In this document: positions 41,950-51,888 of the stretch, piece by piece
Layout: the number at the start of each line of letters is the position of its first letter
How positions within the stretch are numbered: position 1 is the stretch's first letter
Source: an uncultured Saprospiraceae bacterium
GTDB lineage: Bacteria > Bacteroidota > Bacteroidia > Chitinophagales > Saprospiraceae
Assembly (NCBI GenBank): GCA_937959115.1
Contig: CALGAW010000036.1
Location: 62,001 to 126,000, forward strand
Direction: 5' to 3'
DNA length: 64,000 nt
Notes under the pieces: model-generated
Seen by the model: only the letters and a program-made list of their open reading frames with translations
Database searches by the model: none
Told to the model about the DNA's origin: nothing
Made by a program: the position numbers and the translations under genes

Positions 41950-44900
41950 TTAGAAATCCTTTCCTAAAGAAACATAGACCACAGGCTTTTGAATGATTCC
42001 AGTTTCAACACCCCAGCCTAGATCGAGGCGAACGAAATAGCCAAACAGGACACTTCGAACTCCAGCACCATAACCCATTACAATCGGATTTCTGAAATAA
42101 TTAACTTTTACGCTTATCGGTTTGTTGGGATCGTTGATCAGTACTGTGTTTAGTGGATTTTCTTTTGACCATGGCGATTTCCCTTCCCAAGCAGTACCGA
42201 TATCAAAAAACGGAACAACTTGAAAATTTCGAAAAAATGCAGATTTCAATGGTGTTTTTGAGATGTAATTGATCAACGCAATTCGCATTTCCAAATTACC
42301 AACAGCAAAGCTATTTCCGTTTCTAATGTTATTTTTAAATCCTCTTAAGTTCGTAGTCAAGGTTTGATAAGCAAAATCACCGTTTGCTGATACAGGTATT
42401 TCTGTGTTGGACTTATAACTTCTACCAAGCGGTAATGCCCAGTTGTCTACTCCTCCGAGATAATACAAGACCTTCTCTCTACCAAATGACGTTGCGCCTG
42501 CTACTCGCGCAGCAAAAATCGTGTGTCTGTTGACAGGAATATACTGTCGGGCGTCAGCGCCTAGCACATGTAACAAGCCTTTTTCAAGTCCAAATTCGTT
42601 GCTTGTACCTAATCGTGCGACAAACTCCTTTTGCACTTCATAATAGGCTTTAAAACGCGAGCCATTAAAGATGTTGATGGCAATGTTCTTTGTGTTGTCA
42701 AAAATAAACTCTGTTCTTAATCCTGCGCGTTGCTCAGTGATTGGTTCTGAGCCTAGCGCCATGTATTCAGAAGCCAAAAGTGTGTTTCTGTCATTTCTAA
42801 TTGTAGGCGTTACCCGTATGCTAGTAAACAGATTGACTGGATACTTCAACACTACTCCAGTATAGTTGGTTACAAGTCTACTGTTTAGGGGTGGGCCGTT
42901 TGTTTCTCGAAAAGGAATTTGATTAGATCGTCTATAGTAAAACAGCTCCTTATTCAGTCTTTTTTTCCGATTTTCGTAAACCAGAAAATACTCCATTCCA
43001 TCAAATGTAAAGGGGATACGCAGACCACCTTGGAAGCGATGGTTCTCCATTACATCTGTGATCGAGCTGTTTAATAAAAAGCCAACAGGCGCATAGCGAA
43101 AGAGGCCTTCTCCCTCTTGTGTTTTTGAGGACAGGTTAACATCTCCAAAGCGGAATGTTTTCCTCGTGTAGAGATCCATTGTTTCAAACAATAGTCCATT
43201 ATCTACTTGAAAGGTTAGGAATTCTGTTTTAAATTCAGCTCGATAAGGCTTTACTTTGCGTTCGTCAAGAACATAAATCCCTTGTTCTTTCTTCTTTTTT
43301 ACTTTTTTAGGCTTAGCGGGTGTTTTCTTTTCAGCAACGGGCAGTTCCTCTTGATTCTCTGGGCTTGGTTCTGTGCTATTCTCTTGGCGGCTGTCTTCTT
43401 CCTCAAAGTCACTTTGGAAAAAATAGTTGTCCACATCTATTTTAGTATCCTTCTGATCCGAATCTTCAGAAGTGCCTTGGTTTGAATCCTCTTTTTTAGG
43501 AACGCTTTGGTCTGGTTCTGGTTCTTTCACTTTCTTCCGCTTCTTTTTCTCCTTGATCACCCGATCGATAACAGGTGTTTCATTCGCGGCTTTCTTCTTA
43601 GGGGTAAGCGATTTTCTGTAGTCTGTTGGTTTTAAGGTAGCTGGTTTGTCTGTGGTCACCTGGGCTAGGTATAACTGTTGTTTCCCTTTGTTTCTAATGA
43701 CTTCTGCCGTCATTCCTAAGCTACTGACATGGCTATGTGAGAGGATGCCTTGCTGGTAGTTGGTTTCAGGATAAGTGCTTGCAACTATTCCGTAGACTGG
43801 CTTGAGTATTGAGGTATCAATCTGGTTGCTAGGGATGTCTGCCACTGCATCTTCTCTTAGGACAATCTGTTCTCCTTTTATTGTGGTGATGATTCTTTCC
43901 TTGTACAATTCCTTTTGCTCCAAGCGACCAATGTATCGATTGCTGACGCCGTTTTCATCACTAATAAACCCAAATTGATTTTCCCCTATTTTAATTGGAT
44001 GATGTTCATTCGCAAATGGTGTATCCGTCACACGGATAAGCTTTGTTGATTGTTTATCTAAGTCAAAGAAGTAGAGATCAAGCCTTGAAGGATTCCAGTA
44101 TCCAACAGGTTTTTCGGCTACTAGCTGATCTGTTAAACGATTTGAAGCAAAGAGAATTCCTTTTGTTTCATTGAGGGTAATCCCAATTGGGTTGACATCA
44201 TCATACACATCTCTGGTTATTCTTTTCGGGTTTCCTCCTCCGGTATTTATTAGGTATAGATCCACCTGTCCGTCTCTCAATGCTGATACGACTAACTGTT
44301 TACCAGATAAGGCGTCGATACCGTAAAATCGCTTAAACTGTTTGTCTAATGGTTGAGAGGTGGTGGTGCCGTTGCTATATTTTGTCAGTTTGATTTTGCC
44401 TGCCTTTTCACTAATGATGATGAGGTTATTCCCAGACCATGTAATCATTGGGTATTGCACATCTGGTTCTAGCACCGTATTTCTAAATCCACCTTTAAAA
44501 ATGGTTTTTTCTGTCCCCTCTTTCAGGTTTTTAATAATTACATCGTAGCGGCCGTTCAGATTTTTAACGTATGCGAGTTGATTGCCTTGTTTGTTTAGCT
44601 TTGCTTCTGAAATCGTTGTGTTCGCCCCCCCTGTGTTTATCCCATCTTCTGCTGGCAAGTAGGTGTCTTTGGTTTCACGGCTGTACCGGAGTGAGTAAAA
44701 CTGTCGCCAGGAGTCGGTAGTTTGTATGAATGAACTTCCTAGAACATATAAAAATCCAGATTCAACACTTCTGTTAATTCTAGTGAGGTACAATAAATTA
44801 GAAACGGTTGATTTCCCATAATTATTACTAATAAAATACCATAAAGAGTGACCTGCAAGTTCTGGATCATCCTTTACAACATCCATGTAGTTTTTATATT

Positions 44901-45501
44901 TTTCGGAAAGAATGCCATCCTTCAATTTGTCATCGGCTTCTTGCGACCAGCTTTGCCCCACATAAGCAATCAATCCCTTGGTATACCATTCAGGCAGGTT
45001 TAACAATACAGCATTTTGAACAATTTCTTGAAAGCTGTCGCCAAACATCATCTGGTTGAGACAAACGGTTGTAATTCCTTCTTTGATTTGGCGTTGAAAA
45101 TCTCGGTGGTTACCATTAAAATAGAGATAAACTTTGTTGCCAATGATTTTAGTTATTCCTCCAGTATTATAGAAGGGAACTTCTTGACCAATATTAGTTT
45201 GATGAAAATCAGATAAATCACTATAGACAATGATCTTAATCTTATTCGCCACCTTGTATTCCAATATGTTTTGAAGTGCTGGATATTCATTTTCGGCTAC
45301 TTGAACCACATATTTACCCAGATCTTCACCACCTTCATACCAGTAAGTTGTGAAATTAGGAGAATCATACTCCTTCCAATCAAACTTTTGATATTGAACC
45401 CTGTTTTTTCCATACTTTGTTTTTATTCCTTGGGCATTCAATGCAAAGGAAACAAGCAGTAAGGCAATAGCAGGAATGAATCTCCATATAATATTTTGCA
45501 T
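41950..45501 (-). CDS. Giant TolB-like propeller / outer membrane barrel protein with peptidase-MA-like N-domain
   Basis: An 1183-residue protein with signal peptide ending ALNAQ (about 23). Residues ~24-270 resemble the peptidase MA (gluzincin) fold, but the HExxH zinc site is replaced by KEGITTVCLNQMM, so it is probably not a protease. Residues ~280-620 form a TolB-like beta propeller (VLYDDVNPIGI-type strands, ILFASNRLTDQLV, FANEHHPIK). A Lys/Glu/Pro-rich low-complexity part lies at ~640-740. The last ~400 residues look like a BamA/TamA-type barrel ending in SLGKDF, with terminal Phe for recognition by BAM. ATG 45501 places the signal peptide at the N-terminus. Role unknown; probably in the outer membrane. 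Confidence 0.82.
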   Translation of the reverse strand: MQNIIWRFIPAIALLLVSFALNAQGIKTKYGKNRVQYQKFDWKEYDSPNFTTYWYEGGEDLGKYVVQVAENEYPALQNILEYKVANKIKIIVYSDLSDFHQTNIGQEVPFYNTGGITKIIGNKVYLYFNGNHRDFQRQIKEGITTVCLNQMMFGDSFQEIVQNAVLLNLPEWYTKGLIAYVGQSWSQEADDKLKDGILSEKYKNYMDVVKDDPELAGHSLWYFISNNYGKSTVSNLLYLTRINRSVESGFLYVLGSSFIQTTDSWRQFYSLRYSRETKDTYLPAEDGINTGGANTTISEAKLNKQGNQLAYVKNLNGRYDVIIKNLKEGTEKTIFKGGFRNTVLEPDVQYPMITWSGNNLIIISEKAGKIKLTKYSNGTTTSQPLDKQFKRFYGIDALSGKQLVVSALRDGQVDLYLINTGGGNPKRITRDVYDDVNPIGITLNETKGILFASNRLTDQLVAEKPVGYWNPSRLDLYFFDLDKQSTKLIRVTDTPFANEHHPIKIGENQFGFISDENGVSNRYIGRLEQKELYKERIITTIKGEQIVLREDAVADIPSNQIDTSILKPVYGIVASTYPETNYQQGILSHSHVSSLGMTAEVIRNKGKQQLYLAQVTTDKPATLKPTDYRKSLTPKKKAANETPVIDRVIKEKKKRKKVKEPEPDQSVPKKEDSNQGTSEDSDQKDTKIDVDNYFFQSDFEEEDSRQENSTEPSPENQEELPVAEKKTPAKPKKVKKKKEQGIYVLDERKVKPYRAEFKTEFLTFQVDNGLLFETMDLYTRKTFRFGDVNLSSKTQEGEGLFRYAPVGFLLNSSITDVMENHRFQGGLRIPFTFDGMEYFLVYENRKKRLNKELFYYRRSNQIPFRETNGPPLNSRLVTNYTGVVLKYPVNLFTSIRVTPTIRNDRNTLLASEYMALGSEPITEQRAGLRTEFIFDNTKNIAINIFNGSRFKAYYEVQKEFVARLGTSNEFGLEKGLLHVLGADARQYIPVNRHTIFAARVAGATSFGREKVLYYLGGVDNWALPLGRSYKSNTEIPVSANGDFAYQTLTTNLRGFKNNIRNGNSFAVGNLEMRIALINYISKTPLKSAFFRNFQVVPFFDIGTAWEGKSPWSKENPLNTVLINDPNKPISVKVNYFRNPIVMGYGAGVRSVLFGYFVRLDLGWGVETGIIQKPVVYVSLGKDF

Positions 45502-45727
45502 ATAAATCTTTCGTTCAGTCTTCTTGTTTTTCCAAAGAACCATTAAGAATGATTACTTTTGCGGATATTTATTATTTAACGAATATTAGTACGTATTTGT
45601 TTGGTTAAATATACTGGCTTTTTGCTTTAATCGTTGGTTTTGTCACTATTTAGACAAGGATGATGACATTAAGTTACTTCAATATAAAACAAATTAGAAT
45701 TAACATTCAAATTAAAAACGAATTTTT

Positions 45728-46375
45728 ATGGCAGATGTTGCATGTTTTCCAGTGAATCCATTTTCGATGAATGCTTATATCGTGTATGATGAAACAAAGG
45801 AAGCAATATTAGTAGATCCTGGTTGTTTATCGCCACAGGATGAACAAAAAATAGTTTTTTTCATTGAAGAAAAAAAATTAAAACCTGTTCGACTTATTAA
45901 TACTCATGGTCATATTGATCACGTTTTTGGGAATCATTTTTTTGCAAACAAATATGAACTTCCCCTTGAAATACATGAAGAAGCGGTAGAAGATATGGAT
46001 ATGTTGCCAGTGATATGTAAAAATTATGGCCTTCCTGAAAAGCCAGTGATAAAGCCTGGTATCTTTCTAATTCCAGGACAAAAAATAGCCTTCGGAAATA
46101 CAAAACTAGATATTCTGTTTACGCCTGGTCACGCAAGAGGCCATGTCTCGCTCTACAGTAAGTCAGACGGCTTTGTGATTGCAGGTGACACCATCTTCTA
46201 CGATAGTATTGGGAGAACTGATTTACCAGGTGGGAACATGGAAACCCTTCTGCATGCAATTGTCTCTCAACTGTTTTCTCTCCCTGATGAAACTGTTGTC
46301 TATAGTGGACACGGTCAAAACACTACAATTGGTCGAGAGAAGAAGTTTAATCCATTTTTAAAACATTTAACTTAA
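45728..46375 (+). CDS. MBL-fold metallo-hydrolase, glyoxalase II-like
   Basis: A 215-residue metallo-beta-lactamase-fold hydrolase. The zinc motif is THGHIDHVFGN (about residues 58-68); later ligands come from TPGHARGHVSLY, GDTIFYDSIGRTDLPGG and VYSGHGQNTTIG. The pattern fits YcbL/glyoxalase II-like thioesterases, which hydrolyse S-lactoylglutathione or related thioesters, but the exact substrate is not given by sequence. thiL follows after five bases, so they probably share a transcript. An exact -7 box TACTTTTG lies at 45554-45561, 166 bases upstream. Confidence 0.92.
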   Translation: MADVACFPVNPFSMNAYIVYDETKEAILVDPGCLSPQDEQKIVFFIEEKKLKPVRLINTHGHIDHVFGNHFFANKYELPLEIHEEAVEDMDMLPVICKNYGLPEKPVIKPGIFLIPGQKIAFGNTKLDILFTPGHARGHVSLYSKSDGFVIAGDTIFYDSIGRTDLPGGNMETLLHAIVSQLFSLPDETVVYSGHGQNTTIGREKKFNPFLKHLT

Positions 46376-46380
46376 ACCTA

Positions 46381-47409
46381 ATGAAGCGAACTGAGATAGG
46401 AACAATCGGAGAGTTTGGACTGATAGACAAAATTACAGCGGACTACAAGCCCAGCCAAAAATCAACGATATACGGAATTGGAGATGACGCTGCTGTAATT
46501 GACAATGCAAACTACCAAACCGTGGTTTCAACAGATTTGTTAATGGAAGGTATCCACTTTGACATGTCTTATACGCCACTAAAACACTTGGGCTATAAGG
46601 CTGTTGTCGTCAACCTCAGTGATATCTACGCGATGAACGCAACACCGAAGCAGATAACAGTCTCCCTTGCCATTTCTAGTAGGTTTTCAGTAGAAGCCAT
46701 TGAGGAATTATATAAAGGCGTGTATGCTGCCTGTGAACGATATAACGTAGACTTGGTGGGTGGAGACACCACTTCTAGCTTGAAAGGGTTGATGATTTCT
46801 GTAACAGCCATAGGCCAAGGCGAAAAAGGGAAGATTGTTTATCGGAATGGAGCAAAACCAGGTGATTTAATCTGTGTAACTGGAGATCTTGGTGCCTCCT
46901 ATCTTGGCTTGCAATTGCTAGAACGGGAGAAGCAGGTGTATGCAGCCAATCCAGAGATGCAGCCTGTACTGGAAGGACATGACTATTTGTTGAAGCGTCA
47001 ACTGAAGCCAGAGGCTCGAAAAGACATTGTGGATTTGTTTGAACAATCAAAGCTTATTCCTACCGCGATGATTGACATTTCTGATGGGTTGGCTTCTGAG
47101 CTCATGCACATTTGCCGGTCTTCTGGTGTCGGTGTTTTTATCGAGGAAGCTCAAGTACCAATTCAGGAAGAAACGTATAACCAAGCGATAGAATTTAACA
47201 TGGATCCAATCACTGTAGCATTGAGTGGTGGGGAAGATTATGAGCTACTGTTTACGGTTGACTCAGCCGATCTAGAGAAGGTGCGGTATATGAACGACAT
47301 TTATGTAATCGGTGATGTCACACCAAAGGAAGATGGGATTTACTTACATACAAAAGGCGGTAATCGTCATCAGATAAAAGCACAAGGATGGCGTCACTTT
47401 GAGCAGTAA
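46381..47409 (+). CDS. thiL: Thiamine-monophosphate kinase
   Basis: ThiL (342 residues) phosphorylates thiamine phosphate to the active thiamine diphosphate. Family motifs are GIGDDAAVI, VSTDLLMEGIHFDMSY, LVGGDTTSS, VTGDLGASYLGL, MIDISDGLASEL and ALSGGEDYELLFTV. The Asp/Gly-rich ATP and metal sites are complete. It lies five bases after the MBL hydrolase. No other thi genes are nearby. Confidence 0.96.
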   Translation: MKRTEIGTIGEFGLIDKITADYKPSQKSTIYGIGDDAAVIDNANYQTVVSTDLLMEGIHFDMSYTPLKHLGYKAVVVNLSDIYAMNATPKQITVSLAISSRFSVEAIEELYKGVYAACERYNVDLVGGDTTSSLKGLMISVTAIGQGEKGKIVYRNGAKPGDLICVTGDLGASYLGLQLLEREKQVYAANPEMQPVLEGHDYLLKRQLKPEARKDIVDLFEQSKLIPTAMIDISDGLASELMHICRSSGVGVFIEEAQVPIQEETYNQAIEFNMDPITVALSGGEDYELLFTVDSADLEKVRYMNDIYVIGDVTPKEDGIYLHTKGGNRHQIKAQGWRHFEQ

Positions 47410-47590
47410 ATCGCTTGTCTGACCCAAGTGTTAGATCTTTTTGCACTGTCTTTAAAATTAGAACCGATAGAACACAATTTCTATTGCAATGAAAGTTAAC
47501 TAGTGGTTTTTTATACCTAAAGTAGATCGCAAGTAATCCTAGTATTTTGTTAAATAGCAACAATGCACTAGTTGAAAACATAAAAAAGAA

Positions 47591-47983
47591 CTAAGGAAGC
47601 TGATCTAGAACTTCAGGAGCGTCTCTTGATTTATTTTTTCTTCCATTTAGTGTAGCGAACAATAAGTTCAAGAAAAAAAGAGCCCAATTAATTAAATGCG
47701 CTCCTATGCCAAACTCCGAAAAAGTGAAAATAGTCGCCGCCAGAATATGAATTGTAATCAATATTGGATTTAGAGTGAATTTAAACCTTAATAGGAACCA
47801 ATACGATATCGGCATTACAAAAACCCACAACATAGAGAACCATATAAAATTGTTAACATCCCAACCCCAACCAATCGTTCTGTTCAAATGCCATTCTCTG
47901 AATGTAAAGGCAAGAAAAAAGTAACTTATTCCTAATATCAACAATATCCAATGCGGTTGTGTGGTGATTATTTTCTTGAGCAT
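47591..47983 (-). CDS. Small four-helix membrane protein of unknown function
   Basis: A 130-residue protein with four predicted transmembrane helices: ILLILGISYFFLAFTF, NFIWFSMLWVFVMPISYWFL, ILITIHILAATIFTFSEF and LINWALFFLNLLFATLNG, with short polar loops and a charged C-terminus. No family recognised. It lies downstream of clpC on the same strand but after the clpC terminator, so it is probably independent. A stretch of about 180 bases without a gene separates it from thiL. Confidence 0.7.
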   Translation of the reverse strand: MLKKIITTQPHWILLILGISYFFLAFTFREWHLNRTIGWGWDVNNFIWFSMLWVFVMPISYWFLLRFKFTLNPILITIHILAATIFTFSEFGIGAHLINWALFFLNLLFATLNGRKNKSRDAPEVLDQLP

Positions 47984-48003
47984 CCTGTTATCCTTTATCT
48001 ATA

Positions 48004-48042
48004 AAATATAAAAAACCCGAACCACAAAGCTGTGATCCGGGT
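48004..48042 (-). terminator. Intrinsic terminator of clpC
   Basis: A 12-bp stem (ACCCGAACCACA / TGTGATCCGGGT, two G-U pairs) with a 4-base loop is followed on the minus strand by TTTTTATATTTTA. It lies 24 bases after the clpC stop codon. Confidence 0.85.
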
Positions 48043-48065
48043 CATCTAATATTAGCAGGTACTAA

Positions 48066-50615
48066 TTACTTTTCGATGTCTTCGTTTTTAGCTTTCTTGG
48101 AAGACTCTCCCGCTTTTCGGATAAATAGTTTATCCTCTTCTTCGGTTAAGTCTGCTTCCAGTGTAGTGCCCTCTTTCAAGGACTCCGCCAAAATAAATTC
48201 AGCCATCGGATCTTCTAAATATTTTTGAACTGCTCTATGCAATGGTCTTGCACCGAATGCAGGGTCATATCCTTTCTTAGCAAGGAATGTCTTCGCCTTT
48301 TTAGTCAGCTTCAACTTATACCCTAGTTCTTCAATTCTGCCATACAAGTCTTTCAGAGTGATATCAATGATTTTAAAGATATCTTCTTGAGAGAGGCTGT
48401 TAAAGATGATTACATCATCAATCCTGTTTAAAAATTCAGGAGAGAACGTTCGTTTCAAGGCAGTTTGAATCACGCCTTTTGCATGATCTTCTTTTGACTC
48501 TTCACGAGCAGATGTTTGAAAACCAACACCTTGTCCAAAATCTTTTAATTGACGAACACCGATATTCGATGTCATGATGATGAGCGTGTTCTTAAAGTCT
48601 ACCTTGCGTCCAAGTCCGTCCGTCAATTGACCATCGTCTAATACTTGTAACAGTATATTGAACACATCTGGGTGCGCTTTTTCAATCTCATCCAGTAGGA
48701 TGACAGAATACGGCTTACGTCGTACCTTCTCCGTCAACTGACCACCTTCTTCATAACCAACATAGCCTGGAGGCGCGCCGACTAACCGACTGATCGAGAA
48801 CTTCTCCATATATTCACTCATGTCAATTCTGATCAGAGAATCAACTGAATCAAATAAGTATTTAGAAAGGACTTTTGCTAACTCAGTTTTACCGACACCT
48901 GTTGGTCCTAGAAAAATAAAGGAGCCAATTGGTTTGCTTGGATCTTTTAGTCCAACACGGTTTCGTTGAATAGCTTTAGTTATTTTCACAACAGCTTCGT
49001 CCTGTCCGATCACATCCTTCTGGAGGTCTTCGGCCATGGTGACTAGCTTGTTACTTTCACTTTCAGCCACACGTCTTACAGGGATTCCTGTCATCATAGA
49101 TACTACTTCTGCAATATCTTCTTCCTCTACTGGATACCGTTTCACTTTCGATTCTTCTTCCCATTGGATTTTGGCATATTCCAGCTGACGGACTAGTTTA
49201 GACTCGCTATCACGCAAGTCTGCGGCTACTTCGTATTGTTGGTTTTTAACTGCTTGGTTCTTTTCTTCTTTTAACGCTTCAATCTGCGCTTCGAGCTTCA
49301 CGATATGATCAGGTACGTGGATGTTCTTCAAGTGAACTCTAGCACCTACTTCATCCAAGACATCAATTGCCTTGTCTGGAAGGAAACGATCTGTTACGTA
49401 TCGAGTACTTAGTTTCACACAAGCTTCAATCGCTTCGTCTGAATAGGTCACATTGTGAAATTCCTCGTATTTCCCTTTGATGTTATGCAGAATGTGCACA
49501 GCCTCCTCAGGTGATGGTGGCTCAATGATTACTTTCTGGAACCGTCTATCGAGTGCTCCATCTTTTTCAATGTGCTGTCTATATTCGTCAAGGGTTGAAG
49601 CACCAATCGCTTGCAACTCTCCTCTTGCGAGTGCTGGTTTGAAGATGTTGGAAGCATCTAGGGAACCTGTTGCTCCACCAGCGCCAACAATCGTATGAAT
49701 TTCATCGATGAATAAGATCACGTCTCTCGACTTTTCTAGCTCATTCATAATGGCTTTCATCCGCTCTTCAAACTGACCTCTGTACTTCGTTCCTGCGACT
49801 AATGCGGCAAGATCTAACATCACGATTCGTTTTCCGAAGAGTGCTCTGGAAACTTTTCTTTGAGTGATTCTCAGTGCAAGTCCTTCAACGATGGCAGTTT
49901 TACCCACACCAGGTTCTCCGATAAGAATAGGATTATTTTTCTTACGTCTACTCAAAATCTGAGAAACACGTTCGATTTCGACTTCACGGCCGATAATCGG
50001 ATCTAGCTTTGACTCTTCAGCAAGTTTAGTGACGTCACGTCCGAAATTGTCTAGTACCGGAGTACGCGATTTCGAGTTACCTTTTCTTGATGAGCCTTGT
50101 GAGTACCGGCCACTTGCGCCACCTTCTCCCTCGTCATCAAATGGCTCTTCAGATTCTGGAGCTTCACTTCTGATTTCTTCGTTCACATATCCAAGTTCGG
50201 ATTTGTAACCTTCGTAATCTACTTCGAAATCATTTAAAATATTGGATGCCACATTATCATTGTGCTTCAGGATAGACAGGACTAAATGTTCTGTGCTTAC
50301 TTGATCACTTTTCAGCATTTTAGCTTCAAGGAATGTTACTTTTAGCACTTTTTCAGCTTGTCTATTCAAAGGAAGTTTACCAAAGTTGATATCAGTTGAT
50401 TTAGAACGAGTGTCTCCCGCCTGTAGATCAATTGTATCCCTTAAGTTTTCAATATTTACACTGAGGGAATCAAAAACACGAGTTGCTAGGCTTTCTCGTT
50501 CCTTGATAATTCCCAAAAGTAAATGTTCTGTTCCAATGTAGTCATGTCCTAATCTCATAGCTTCTTCTCGGCTATTTGAGATTACTTCTTTTACTTTCGG
50601 TGAGAATTTCTTCAT
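48066..50615 (-). CDS. clpC: ATP-dependent Clp protease ATP-binding subunit ClpC
   Basis: ClpC (849 residues) is a double AAA+ unfoldase that feeds substrates to ClpP. The N-terminal repeats open with [21 protein letters not shown]1 has Walker [14 protein letters not shown] and [16 protein letters not shown]-like middle helix ([16 protein letters not shown]) identifies ClpC rather than ClpB. D2 has [15 protein letters not shown] and [15 protein letters not shown]. The gene is single, facing the STAS gene across a 334-base region that holds several promoter elements and an inverted repeat. No mcsA, mcsB or ctsR is adjacent. Confidence 0.95.
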   Translation of the reverse strand: MKKFSPKVKEVISNSREEAMRLGHDYIGTEHLLLGIIKERESLATRVFDSLSVNIENLRDTIDLQAGDTRSKSTDINFGKLPLNRQAEKVLKVTFLEAKMLKSDQVSTEHLVLSILKHNDNVASNILNDFEVDYEGYKSELGYVNEEIRSEAPESEEPFDDEGEGGASGRYSQGSSRKGNSKSRTPVLDNFGRDVTKLAEESKLDPIIGREVEIERVSQILSRRKKNNPILIGEPGVGKTAIVEGLALRITQRKVSRALFGKRIVMLDLAALVAGTKYRGQFEERMKAIMNELEKSRDVILFIDEIHTIVGAGGATGSLDASNIFKPALARGELQAIGASTLDEYRQHIEKDGALDRRFQKVIIEPPSPEEAVHILHNIKGKYEEFHNVTYSDEAIEACVKLSTRYVTDRFLPDKAIDVLDEVGARVHLKNIHVPDHIVKLEAQIEALKEEKNQAVKNQQYEVAADLRDSESKLVRQLEYAKIQWEEESKVKRYPVEEEDIAEVVSMMTGIPVRRVAESESNKLVTMAEDLQKDVIGQDEAVVKITKAIQRNRVGLKDPSKPIGSFIFLGPTGVGKTELAKVLSKYLFDSVDSLIRIDMSEYMEKFSISRLVGAPPGYVGYEEGGQLTEKVRRKPYSVILLDEIEKAHPDVFNILLQVLDDGQLTDGLGRKVDFKNTLIIMTSNIGVRQLKDFGQGVGFQTSAREESKEDHAKGVIQTALKRTFSPEFLNRIDDVIIFNSLSQEDIFKIIDITLKDLYGRIEELGYKLKLTKKAKTFLAKKGYDPAFGARPLHRAVQKYLEDPMAEFILAESLKEGTTLEADLTEEEDKLFIRKAGESSKKAKNEDIEK

Positions 50616-50949
50616 AAGTACTTTATCTTTTACATCAGTCTTTAGCTGATGGCGTTTACTATTTACTTAACAAGATTGAAATCGTCGGTAATATAAGGAG
50701 TATTCATATAATACGCTATTATTCGCTCCTCTATTCTTTACCAATTTCTTTCTAATGTTTATTAACGGTTTTGAAGAATGAAAGTTGCGAATTAAAATTT
50801 CAATGTCAGTCATTTAAAAATAAGATGCAAAAAAATAGTGCCAAAACTTATTTTTGCACGTTTTGGCAAAAATCTTCTGGCTTAACTGCCAAAATTAACC
50901 AAGAATAATTTACTTTTGTTGTCCAGTTATTCTTAAAAAGAGAAAAAAT
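50616..50949 (+). promoter_or_regulatory. Divergent regulatory region between clpC and the STAS gene
   Basis: The 334-base region holds two plus-strand -7 boxes (TATTTTTG 50849-50856 and TACTTTTG 50911-50918) and one minus-strand box (TAATTTTG, 50890-50897) that would serve clpC with a long leader. The first plus box lies in the spacer of a 9-bp inverted repeat TGCCAAAAC / GTTTTGGCA (50839-50868), an operator-like layout. No gene is seen. Confidence 0.5.
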
Positions 50950-51321
50950 ATGAAATATTCCGTACATAGTCACGATCACTATACGTTAATTACTTTAAAC
51001 GAAGAGAACTTAAATTCCTTCATTGCCCCTAATTTAAAGTCTAGATTCATTTTTATTAAAAATGAAGGGGCTGAAAATTTAATTCTCGATCTATCTGGTG
51101 TAAAATATGCTGACTCCTCAGGGTTAACTGCCATATTGACGGGAAACAGGCTATGGAAAGATGATGGTTCTTTCATTTTAACCGGAATTGCTCACCCAAG
51201 TGTTAAAAAATTGTTGGAAATATCTAAGTTAGACTCAGTTCTTAACATTATTCCAACATTAAAAGAATCGATTGAGTATGTTATGCTTGATGCGATCGAC
51301 CGAGAATTGAGGAAGGAGTAG
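50950..51321 (+). CDS. STAS domain protein (anti-sigma factor antagonist-like)
   Basis: A 123-residue single-domain STAS protein of the SpoIIAA/RsbV type. The strand-turn NEENLNSFIAPNLKSRFI and the loop DLSGVKYADSSGLTAILTGN, with the phosphorylatable Ser in DSSG, are characteristic. Such proteins bind an anti-sigma kinase or act as a phospho-switch scaffold. No partner kinase or phosphatase is adjacent, so the pathway is unknown. The gene has its own promoter 32 bases upstream, and no intrinsic terminator is obvious downstream. Confidence 0.9.
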   Translation: MKYSVHSHDHYTLITLNEENLNSFIAPNLKSRFIFIKNEGAENLILDLSGVKYADSSGLTAILTGNRLWKDDGSFILTGIAHPSVKKLLEISKLDSVLNIIPTLKESIEYVMLDAIDRELRKE

Positions 51322-51408
51322 TTATTAATGTTTAATTCTTTCTTGCTTTTTATTGGTATTGACCTTAATGGATGCTGTTTCCTTTTATTTCAAAAAAAAG
51401 GTTTAGAA

Positions 51409-51888
51409 TTATTTATTGTCAACGTCACTCTTACCACCAGTTTTCTTTAAAAGTTTCGTTTCGTTTATCACAATGTGATGACCAAACGATTTACACATAT
51501 CATATACTGTGAGTGCAGCAATAGATGCGCCTGTCAATGCTTCCATCTCTACACCTGTTTTGCCCAACACCTTACACATACAGCGAATCTCCACCGACTC
51601 CTTGTTGATTGGCTGAATGGTAACCTTGCAATCCGTCAACCCTAACGGATGGCACATAGGAATCAGATCACTGGTTTTCTTGGCGGCCATGATACCCGCG
51701 ATGATGGCAGTTTGGAAAACCGCTCCCTTCTTTGTGATCAGTTCCCCGTTTGTTAGTTGTGAGATGACCTGTTCTCCTAGAAATACGTTGCTGATGGCTA
51801 TCGCTGTGCGAGCCGTGACTTCCTTGTTGCTGACATCTACCATTGAAGCATTTCCAGTCTTGTCGAGGTGCGTAAATTCTTTTTTCAT
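51409..51888 (-). CDS. moaC: Cyclic pyranopterin monophosphate synthase MoaC
   Basis: MoaC (159 residues) converts the MoaA product to cyclic pyranopterin phosphate in molybdenum cofactor synthesis. Conserved parts: MVDVSNKEVTARTAIA, the active-site MCHPLGLTDCKV, and EMEALTGASIAALTVYDMCK with the catalytic Lys of the C-terminal motif. It overlaps the ppx-like gene by four bases (ATGA), so the two are translationally coupled. No other moa gene lies in the window. Confidence 0.97.
   Translation of the reverse strand: MKKEFTHLDKTGNASMVDVSNKEVTARTAIAISNVFLGEQVISQLTNGELITKKGAVFQTAIIAGIMAAKKTSDLIPMCHPLGLTDCKVTIQPINKESVEIRCMCKVLGKTGVEMEALTGASIAALTVYDMCKSFGHHIVINETKLLKKTGGKSDVDNK

Noticed and set aside
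47318-47581. An 87-codon minus-strand ORF overlapping the end of thiL
   Set aside because: It overlaps thiL by about 90 bases and has no recognisable domain.
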